Assembly (NCBI GenBank): GCA_016870615.1
Contig: VGAZ01000008.1
Span: 1 to 34,659 of the forward strand
DNA from: Actinomycetota bacterium
GTDB lineage: Bacteria; Actinomycetota; Humimicrobiia; Humimicrobiales; Humimicrobiaceae
Direction: 5' to 3'
Length of the DNA stretch: 34,659 nucleotides
Below, in pieces: positions 1 through 7,336 of this stretch. Position 1 is the first letter of the stretch, and each line of letters begins with the position of its first letter. A program made the translations under genes and the position numbers. The notes under the pieces are model-generated. The model was not told the DNA's origin. It did no database searches and saw only the letters and a program-made list of their open reading frames with translations.

Positions 1-468
1 GTCTTCATATTTATAATTGGTCCTGTAGTTTACAAATTCCAGGAAAGAAACTGTCCAAACTTCAAATAATCTTTTTCGCCCAGCCAGTGATTCATGTATT
101 TTTTCTTTTAGTTCAATGCTTCCTGACCCGGAAATGATAAATTTATAAGGAAGCATCATGTCATAAATACCTTTAAGAAATAACCCTGCATTTTCTTTTC
201 TCTGTATCTCATCAATAAATACAAACCCTCCCCTGCTGCCAAGTTCAAGCCTTATTTTATTTACCAGGCTTTGCTGGGATTTAAAAAATTCCCTGTCTGA
301 TTCGATATCCAGATTCAGGAAAACACTTTTTTCACCTTTTTTTAAAAGGTGGTCCTGGAGCAGAAACATAAGAGTTGTTTTCCCTGCCTGCCTGGGGCCC
401 GTAATCAGGGTGAATTCTTTTTTTAGCAAATGCTCTTTTAAATCATTAAGTATTATTCTTTTAATCAT
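1..468 (-). CDS. AAA ATPase, DUF4143-type (AAA_14), 3' end truncated by the window edge
   Basis: Reverse-strand open frame from ATG at 468: MIKRIILNDLKEHLLKKEFTLITGPRQAGKTTLMFLLQDHL...FVFIDEIQRKENAGLFLKGIYD...FIISGSGSIELKEKIHESLAGR. Walker A GPRQAGKT, Walker B FVFIDE and an SGS sensor-like motif are typical of the family. The frame is open to base 1. Confidence 0.85.
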   Translation of the reverse strand, partial: MIKRIILNDLKEHLLKKEFTLITGPRQAGKTTLMFLLQDHLLKKGEKSVFLNLDIESDREFFKSQQSLVNKIRLELGSRGGFVFIDEIQRKENAGLFLKGIYDMMLPYKFIISGSGSIELKEKIHESLAGRKRLFEVWTVSFLEFVNYRTNYKYED

Positions 469-574
469 GATTATATTTTAACCCGATATTTTATAAAGTC
501 AAGTTGTAATATTATTGGAATAAATATAGGTAATTTTTATTGTAAATTATGCCTTTATGAGGAATATTTTCAAC

Positions 575-681
575 ATGCCTATTCAATCTTTTACAGATAA
601 AATACAGAAGATTTTTTTATTTCTGGAAATATCAGAAAACCTACTACACCGGGAGAAATACTCCAGGAAGAATTTTTAACA
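575..681 (+). pseudogene. Collapsed higB-higA toxin-antitoxin remnant (N-termini of both genes fused or overlapping)
   Basis: ORF 575-679 starts MPIQSFTDKIQKIF, like the HigB/RelE-family N-terminus (M-I-x-S-F-x-D-K-x-x-x-K-I-F). In another frame at 634-681, RKPTTPGEILQEEFLT matches the HigA N-terminus (P-x-x-P-G-E-I-L-x-E-E-F-L). No full-length frame for either gene. Confidence 0.55.
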
Positions 682-944
682 AGAATTAAATATCAGTCAA
701 AACCCACGCTTGCAGTGCCAAAATACAGTACATACATTTGAATCATATATAACCAATTAGTCTCGAATGAACTATCAAACTTTTAGACTCTGTTGCAAAT
801 AATTCTTCCAGAACTATCGAATCCCCAAACCCACAGACTCATGCTTTAGGTCATCAATTTTCAAGAAACATTAAAAAGCCTGTTGATCAGGTCAATCTCT
901 TCGAGCACGTTTTTCGTCCCGGCTTGATTTTTTTTTTCAGTATT

Positions 945-1013
945 ATTGCAAATTGGTCAAATGGATTATATCAATAGTGTCAAATGAAATATTGCAAATC
1001 TGTCAAACTAACG
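945..1013 (+). repeat. Three direct repeats with a 23-bp period (attgcaaattggtcaaa / atatcaatagtgtcaaa / attgcaaatctgtcaaa)
   Basis: The gtcaaa core occurs at 956-961, 979-984 and 1002-1007, exactly 23 bp apart. The outer two copies share 15 of 17 bases (945-961 vs 991-1007). Confidence 0.8.
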
Positions 1014-1020
1014 CTATAAT
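992..1020 (+). promoter_or_regulatory. Sigma70-type promoter of the DUF4143 ATPase gene
   Basis: TTGCAA (992-997), 17-nt spacer, TATAAT (1015-1020), upstream of the start at 1054. The -35 hexamer lies inside the third iteron. Confidence 0.6.
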
Positions 1021-1053
1021 ATAAGAAAAACATTATATCGCGGGGAATATGAT

Positions 1054-2334
1054 ATGGATTATTTGAAAAGAATAGCAGATGAACAATTACGGCTGAAAAT
1101 GGAAGCTTTTGGTGCTGCTTTGATTATTGGCCCTAAAGGTTGCGGTAAGACAACGACGGCTAAACAGCAAGCAAAAAGCTATATTGAGTTTCAAGATGAA
1201 GACGAACGGGAAAACTATCTGCTTATTGCAAACACACATCCATCAGATTTGTTGAAAGGTTTGAAGCCGCGCCTGTTTGACGAATGGCAGGATGCTCCTA
1301 AAATATGGGGAGCAATTAGAAAGGATTTGGATGATTCCGGCGAAGTGGGCCAGTATATATTAACCGGTTCAAGTTCTGCAGCAGTGGATACTCCTCATAC
1401 CGGCACACTCAGAATATCCCGAATGAAAATGTATCCGATGAGTCTTTATGAAAGCAAAGAGTCTAATGGGGAAGTATCGCTTCTGGAATTGTTCGATCAC
1501 CAGGATTCATTTGAGACATGCAAATCGAATATGTCTTTTGATGATATAAAGTTTACAATATGTCGGGGTGGCTGGCCGGCTAGTCTTAGAGGAAAAGCGG
1601 ATAAAGCTAAATTAGCGATAGCAAAAGATTTGTTAAGCCAGACATGTTCAGTGGATATATCGAAAATTGATAATGTGAAAAGAAATGCAACTTGGGCAAA
1701 AACGATTTTGAAGTCTTATGCCAGAAACTTGTGTACGCTTGCAGATGCGAAAACAATCCTAGCAGATGTTACGGCAACGTGTGATATGTCAAAACAAACA
1801 TATTATGACTATATTAATGGATTTGAAAAGCTGCTGATTATTGATGACATTGAGGCATGGTGTCCGGCGATACGTTCCAAGACATCAATCAGGTCATCAA
1901 AGAAAAGAAATGTTGTTGATCCATCTATTGCTTCAGCAGCACTTGGGATTTCTCCCGAATATTTTTCGAGCGATTATAAAACATTAGGATTCTTGTTTGA
2001 AAGTCTGTGTATTCGAGATCTTAAGATTTATTCAGCTTCCGCCGGAGGAAGTGTTTCATATTATCATGACCGACTGGGACTGGAAGCGGATGCCGTCCTT
2101 CATCTGGAAGATGGCAGATATGCATTGATTGAGTTTAAATTAGGACAATCTGAAATTGATGATGGGGCAAGACATCTTTGCGAGATTGAAAGACTGGTTG
2201 CAGAACATAATAAAACGGTGAAACAAGTGCCGATAAGGATGCCGGATTTAAAACTAATAATTACAGGAACACAGTATGGATATCGCAGAGAGGATGGAGT
2301 AGTTGTCATTCCTATTGGTTGCTTGAAAGACTAA
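1054..2334 (+). CDS. AAA ATPase with DUF4143-type C-terminal domain
   Basis: ORF of 426 aa. Walker A IIGPKGCGKTTT, LFDEWQ Walker B-like motif, YILTGSSS, and a C-terminal DxVLHLEDGRYALIEFKLG nuclease-like motif typical of DUF4143 proteins. Confidence 0.88.
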   Translation: MDYLKRIADEQLRLKMEAFGAALIIGPKGCGKTTTAKQQAKSYIEFQDEDERENYLLIANTHPSDLLKGLKPRLFDEWQDAPKIWGAIRKDLDDSGEVGQYILTGSSSAAVDTPHTGTLRISRMKMYPMSLYESKESNGEVSLLELFDHQDSFETCKSNMSFDDIKFTICRGGWPASLRGKADKAKLAIAKDLLSQTCSVDISKIDNVKRNATWAKTILKSYARNLCTLADAKTILADVTATCDMSKQTYYDYINGFEKLLIIDDIEAWCPAIRSKTSIRSSKKRNVVDPSIASAALGISPEYFSSDYKTLGFLFESLCIRDLKIYSASAGGSVSYYHDRLGLEADAVLHLEDGRYALIEFKLGQSEIDDGARHLCEIERLVAEHNKTVKQVPIRMPDLKLIITGTQYGYRREDGVVVIPIGCLKD

Positions 2335-2769
2335 TTAGGTGCGTTGATATCTTTCCGCATACAACAGCCAATCTTGGATATGTTCCCCAGTACGACCCTT
2401 GATTAAAAAAGGGCTTGGATCAATGAACTTGACAGCTATAAACTCATCTCAAAGCATTGTGAAACTGGGAAAGCTCTATGTTAAACTCCTCTACTCCCGA
2501 CTTGACCAAATTAGTAACCACAAAAGATTACTTTAATCGCCATTTTGATAGTGTGAGAAATACCAGTTTGCTACTTCTCTTATCATCTTCTGGTAAGAAG
2601 TCTTCTGGAAGGATTAACTTCCTTTTCTAAAAATCTATGTAATCTGTATTTATATAATCATTTTAAGCAAAGTGGTTAATCTTTTATCTGTTTTAATTAA
2701 GACAATATCAAATGCAAATAGTATAATATCCCGGTAATATATTTATCCCGATATACAGGAGAATAGACT

Positions 2770-3531
2770 ATGAAAAAACAAGTCAGTATCATGCCATGCC
2801 TGGATATGCTAAACGGCAGGGTCGTAAAAGGGGTTCATTTTGTTGACATTAAAGATGCGGGAGACCCGGTTGAATGCGCTAAAGCTTACTGCAGGGCAGG
2901 AGCTGATGAGCTTGCGCTGCTGGATATAACGGCTACAGTTGAAAACCGGCCGACAATGCTTGAAGTTGTTAAAAAAGTGGCCGAAGCCACAACGGTTCCA
3001 TTTACAGTGGGCGGGGGTATTTCAGATATTGCATCAGCAGCATCAGTTCTTGGTGCCGGAGCCAGTAAGATATCTACAAGCAGCGCCGCTTTTAGAAAGC
3101 CTGGAATCATTAAAGACATGGTAAATGAATTTGGTCCCGAAAGAGTAACTATTGCAATTGATGTTGATGTCAATAAAGCAATGCCGTCAGGATATGAAGT
3201 TTATATTGACGGCGGGCGCACAGCCACAGGCACTGATGCTATTGAATGGGCAAAAAAGGTCGACAGTTATGGCGTGTCTGTCATTTTGCCGACAAGCAAG
3301 GCTGGAGACGGTGCCCGCAGCGGCTATGATATTGGAGTAATTACGGCTATGGCAAATGCCTGCACAGCTGACATTGTAGCCTCAGGAGGTGCCGGGAAAT
3401 TGGAGCATTTCCTGGAAGCCATTGAGGCAGGAGCAACAGTTCTACTGGCGGCATCAGTGTTTCATTTTCACATAATTGATATAGGGCAATTAAAAAGCTA
3501 CCTTAAAAGTAATGGTATAAACATCAAATAA
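2770..3531 (+). CDS. Divergent HisF-like (imidazole glycerol phosphate synthase cyclase subunit) TIM-barrel protein
   Basis: MPCLDMLNGRVVKGVHFVDIKDAGDPVECAKAYCRAGADELALLDITATVE..., VGGGI, IAIDVD, IVASGGAGKLEHF and AASVFHF follow the HisF pattern along the full length. Confidence 0.85.
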   Translation: MKKQVSIMPCLDMLNGRVVKGVHFVDIKDAGDPVECAKAYCRAGADELALLDITATVENRPTMLEVVKKVAEATTVPFTVGGGISDIASAASVLGAGASKISTSSAAFRKPGIIKDMVNEFGPERVTIAIDVDVNKAMPSGYEVYIDGGRTATGTDAIEWAKKVDSYGVSVILPTSKAGDGARSGYDIGVITAMANACTADIVASGGAGKLEHFLEAIEAGATVLLAASVFHFHIIDIGQLKSYLKSNGINIK

Positions 3532-3582
3532 AAATACCTGGCCTGTTTTTCTTCAATAAATTTAAATTTATTTTTGCGGTTT

Positions 3583-3849
3583 TTATTTTATCTTTAAAGA
3601 TTTATTAAATACTTTTTTTTGCTCTTTAATGATTTCAGTTAATGACCTCAATGCTTTATTTACAGAGTCATGGTCGGGAAAGTACTCTGCAACATCTGGG
3701 TCAATAACCACAATGTTTGTACCTTCATCATATTTTTTTGCATATTTTCCCTTGATACCCTGACTGAAGTCATATTCTTCAAGCATGTCGGGATCTTCTT
3801 GAATTCTCTTCATATTGTTTCTTCTCATTTTTTGTTGCTTTTCTTGCAC
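3583..3849 (-). CDS. BrnA-like antitoxin of a type II TA pair (likely internal start near 3813)
   Basis: MKRIQEDPDMLEEYDFSQGIKGKYAKKYDEGTNIVVIDPDVAEYFPDHDSVNKALRSLTEII resembles antitoxins encoded downstream of BrnT. It overlaps the 3' end of the toxin gene. Confidence 0.75.
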   Translation of the reverse strand: MQEKQQKMRRNNMKRIQEDPDMLEEYDFSQGIKGKYAKKYDEGTNIVVIDPDVAEYFPDHDSVNKALRSLTEIIKEQKKVFNKSLKIK

Positions 3850-4075
3850 TTATTATTCTTATTTTATCATCTTTTTCTGTATGAACAACAACCAGCAGTT
3901 GGTTTTTACAGGAATTTCCAATCAAAATGAATCTGTCTTCTTCATCTGAATGAAGGGGATCAAAAATTGTTAAAGATAAAGTGTCTTTGAAAGATGTACT
4001 TGCCTCATCAAACGACACAGCGTGAATTTTAATATTCTTTTTTGCCTTACCTGGATCCCATTCAAATGAAAGCAT
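3779..4075 (-). CDS. BrnT family toxin
   Basis: FEWDPGKAKKNIKIHAVSFDEASTSFKD...DPLHSDEEDRFILIGNS...LLVVVHTEKDDKIRIISARKATKNEKKQYEE is the BrnT signature. Confidence 0.92.
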   Translation of the reverse strand: MLSFEWDPGKAKKNIKIHAVSFDEASTSFKDTLSLTIFDPLHSDEEDRFILIGNSCKNQLLVVVHTEKDDKIRIISARKATKNEKKQYEENSRRSRHA

Positions 4076-4150
4076 ATTATTTATTTTTACTAATAAAACT
4101 GTAAGTAAATATTTGGACTAATTTATACCGGGTTTAAAACTTTTTAAAAG

Positions 4151-6760
4151 TTAATTCTTTATAACTATATTAACAAGTTTATCGGGAACTGTTATTTTTT
4201 TAATTATTTCTTTGCCCTGGATAAACTGATTTATTCTCTCTGATGAAAGCGCTGCCTCTTCGAGTTCCTTGGCTGGTGAGCCGGCCTGCATTTGGGCCTT
4301 GTCCCTGACTTTACCATTAACCTGGAACACTACTGTTACAAGGTCGGCTTTTGCTATTTCCCCGTCATATCCCGGCCAGCCAGCCCTGTGTATGCTGGCA
4401 TTAAACCCAAAATGTGAGTAAAGCTCTTCTGTTATAAATGGCGCTATAGGAGAAAGAAGCATAATTGCTTTTAGGGATACCTCGTATAAAAGCTCTGTGT
4501 TTTTACTGCTGCCTTTTGCTTCATCATTATATTTGTACATCAAGTTTACAAGTTCCATTATTGAGCTGATTGCAGTGTTGAAATTAAACCTTTCCAGTAT
4601 ATCATTTGTAGCCTTTTTTATGGTCTGGTGGAGTTTGCGGTAAAGCTCTTTTTCTGTGCCTGAAAGTTTTTTCGACTTAAAATCATTTTTAAGTTTTTCC
4701 TGTATTTTTTCAAAAACAGCAGGCAATCCTTCATCAGCACCCCCCAAGCTTTCTGCATTCAGCAGGCCTGAAGACTCTATAGTGTCGATATTGTCAGATA
4801 TTATTTTCCAGAATCTTTTTAAAAACCTGTTTGAGCCCTCCGCCCCTGTATCGCTCCAGTCTACCATTGAATCTGCAGGGCCTATAAAAAGAATATAAAG
4901 CCTTAAAGTGTCGGCCCCGAATTTATTGTATATTTCTGAAGGATTTACAATATTACCCTTTGACTTTGACATTTTCTGTCCGCCAAGAGTGACAACTCCA
5001 TGAGGATAATACTTTGAAAATGGCTCAACAAAATCTACAAGCTTTGCATCATATAGCACCTTTGTAAAAAAGCGCGCATATATAAGGTGCATTGTAGCAT
5101 GCTCTATGCCTCCTATATACTGGTCCACAGGCATCCAGCACTTTACCTTGTCCAGGTCAAATGCGGCACTGTCGCAATCTGGACTGCAGTAGCGCAAAAA
5201 ATACCAGGAAGAGCATACAAAAGTATCCATGGTATCAGTTTCACGTTTTGCAGGACCGCCGCAGGTCGGGCATTCCGTATTTACAAAATCATCGCTGTAC
5301 GCAAGAGGCGAAAGGCCTGTTGGTTTAAAGTCAACATTATAGGGCAGAAGCACGGGAAGCTTTTCTTCAGATACAGCAACTGTTCCGCATTTTTGGCAGT
5401 AAACAACAGGTATTGGCGCCCCCCAGTATCTTTGCCTTGAAATAAGCCAGTCCTTGAGCTTAAAATTAATATCAGGGCTGCCTATTTTATTGGCCTCAAG
5501 ATATGAAATAATTTCTTTTTTGCCTTTTTCTGAAGGAAGCGCGCTAAACTGCCCTGAATTTATCATTATCCCTTCGCCGGTGTAAGCATTCTCAAGTTTT
5601 CCATGACACTTGCCGTCAGGGGATATAACTTCCCTGATTTTAATACCATATTTTTTTGCAAACTCAAAATCACGGCTGTCGTGGGCAGGCACTGCCATTA
5701 CTGCGCCTGTACCGTATTCAATAAGAACATAATTGGCGATCCAGACAGGCACCTTTTCGCCATTTAAAGGGTTAATTACATATCTTCCAGTAAAACAGCC
5801 GATTTTTTCAATTTCTGCTGAACCTCTTTCTATGTCGGTCTGCTTTGAAATTATGCCCCTTATTTCTTCGATATTCTTTTTATATTCAGGGTCTGTAACG
5901 ATTTCATCTATTAAAGGATGCTCTGCGGCAAGAATGAAAAAAGTAACGCCGAAAAGTGTGTCGGGCCTTGTTGTAAAAACAGGTATCTCTTTTTTAGCCT
6001 CTTTCTCTGTACCGGCAAGTTTAAAGACAACCCTTGCGCCTTCACTTCTGCCTATCCAGTTTTTCTGTATGGTTAGAACTCTTTCAGGCCAGCCTTTTTC
6101 TATAATGGACATATCATCAATGAGCCTCTGGGCATAATCCGTTATTTTAAAGAACCACTGGGAGAGGACTCTTTTCCTGACCTGGCTGTCGCATCTTTCG
6201 CACTGGCCCCCTATGACCTGTTCATTTGCCAGCACTGTCTGGCAGGAATCACACCAGTTAACAGGGGCTTCCTTTTTCTCAGCCAGGCCCATTCTGTAAA
6301 ACAGCAAAAACAGCCATTGGGTCCACCTGTAGTAATCAGGCTCTGATGTTATAATCTCGTTTTCAAAATCATAGGTTATTGCCATCCTCTGCAGCGCCTG
6401 TCGCATCTTTTCAATATTTGCCATTGTGCTTTCTTTGGGGTGGATGCCGCTTTTAATTGCAGCATTTTCTGCAGGAAGCCCGAAAGCATCATAACCAATT
6501 GGGTGCAGTACATTGTATCCCATTCTTGAATAAACCCTTGCAATAACATCCCCAATTGTATAGTTGCGGGCATGGCCCATGTGGGGCTCTCCTGAAGGGT
6601 AGGGAAACATTTCAAGAGCGTAATATTTCTTAGTTTTTCTGGAATCTTTTAGAGAATATATTCTATCGTTTTTCCAGGCATCAAGCCATTTCTGCTCAAT
6701 TTCCTGGGGATTATAATTCCTGCTGCCTGTCAATTTACCTTTCCTGCCAGCCGGACTCAT
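4151..6760 (-). CDS. leuS: Leucyl-tRNA synthetase
   Basis: 869 aa; HMGHARNYTIGD (HIGH), KMSKSKGN (KMSKS), CP1 editing region TTRPDTLFG. Confidence 0.98.
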   Translation of the reverse strand: MSPAGRKGKLTGSRNYNPQEIEQKWLDAWKNDRIYSLKDSRKTKKYYALEMFPYPSGEPHMGHARNYTIGDVIARVYSRMGYNVLHPIGYDAFGLPAENAAIKSGIHPKESTMANIEKMRQALQRMAITYDFENEIITSEPDYYRWTQWLFLLFYRMGLAEKKEAPVNWCDSCQTVLANEQVIGGQCERCDSQVRKRVLSQWFFKITDYAQRLIDDMSIIEKGWPERVLTIQKNWIGRSEGARVVFKLAGTEKEAKKEIPVFTTRPDTLFGVTFFILAAEHPLIDEIVTDPEYKKNIEEIRGIISKQTDIERGSAEIEKIGCFTGRYVINPLNGEKVPVWIANYVLIEYGTGAVMAVPAHDSRDFEFAKKYGIKIREVISPDGKCHGKLENAYTGEGIMINSGQFSALPSEKGKKEIISYLEANKIGSPDINFKLKDWLISRQRYWGAPIPVVYCQKCGTVAVSEEKLPVLLPYNVDFKPTGLSPLAYSDDFVNTECPTCGGPAKRETDTMDTFVCSSWYFLRYCSPDCDSAAFDLDKVKCWMPVDQYIGGIEHATMHLIYARFFTKVLYDAKLVDFVEPFSKYYPHGVVTLGGQKMSKSKGNIVNPSEIYNKFGADTLRLYILFIGPADSMVDWSDTGAEGSNRFLKRFWKIISDNIDTIESSGLLNAESLGGADEGLPAVFEKIQEKLKNDFKSKKLSGTEKELYRKLHQTIKKATNDILERFNFNTAISSIMELVNLMYKYNDEAKGSSKNTELLYEVSLKAIMLLSPIAPFITEELYSHFGFNASIHRAGWPGYDGEIAKADLVTVVFQVNGKVRDKAQMQAGSPAKELEEAALSSERINQFIQGKEIIKKITVPDKLVNIVIKN

Positions 6761-6827
6761 TATTCAAATCCTGGTTGCCGGCTAATTCATGTTTATAATA
6801 GTAGAATGTATTTATAAAAAATATAAA

Positions 6828-7292
6828 TTACACAGAATCTTCCTGATTTGGGTGTTTGCCTGCAGAAGCTTTACCTGGCTTTTTATCAATGGCTTTTTCC
6901 TCTTTTTTGGCAGCCCTTGGAAGCAATACCTTTGCATCCCTCCAAAGCCTTTCAAGGTCATAGTACTGCATGTACTCATCGGTAAAAATATGCACTACAA
7001 ATTCATCATAATCCATGAGAATCCAGTTGCCTTCATTTTTACCATTAATGTTTAAAGCATAAAGCCCATATTTTTTAAGGCTCTGCCCTATCTCTTCTGC
7101 AATACTTGAAGCAAGCCTTGTATTTGATACAGATATAAGTATAAAATAATCAGTGATTACAAGCCTTGGGCCGACTTCTATTATTTTAATGTAGCCGGCT
7201 TTTTTATCTTCAGCAATCTTTGCCACAAATTTTACGGTTTCGGCAAGATTTTTAAATCCCTTTTTTAACTGTGAAGTTTTGCCTGTTATCAC
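6828..7292 (-). CDS. rsfS: Ribosomal silencing factor RsfS
   Basis: ITDYFILISVSNTRLASSIAEEIGQSLKKYG...GNWILMDYDEFVVHIFTDEYMQYYDLERLW is the RsfS signature. The C-terminal tail is Lys-rich. Confidence 0.95.
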   Translation of the reverse strand: MITGKTSQLKKGFKNLAETVKFVAKIAEDKKAGYIKIIEVGPRLVITDYFILISVSNTRLASSIAEEIGQSLKKYGLYALNINGKNEGNWILMDYDEFVVHIFTDEYMQYYDLERLWRDAKVLLPRAAKKEEKAIDKKPGKASAGKHPNQEDSV

Positions 7293-7336
7293 TGATGTTT
7301 CTTCAGTCTTTTTTCCCTGTTTTTTTGTTTTACCTT

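Noticed and set aside
2335-2760. Possible degraded gene between the DUF4143 ATPase and the hisF-like gene
   Set aside because: Short open stretches in several frames (e.g. ELDSYKLISKHCETGKAL) but I could not recognise any family, so it is left as unexplained intergenic sequence.
2886-3173. 95-aa minus-strand and 61-aa plus-strand (2939-3124) ORFs
   Set aside because: Both overlap the HisF-like coding frame, which carries the family motifs.
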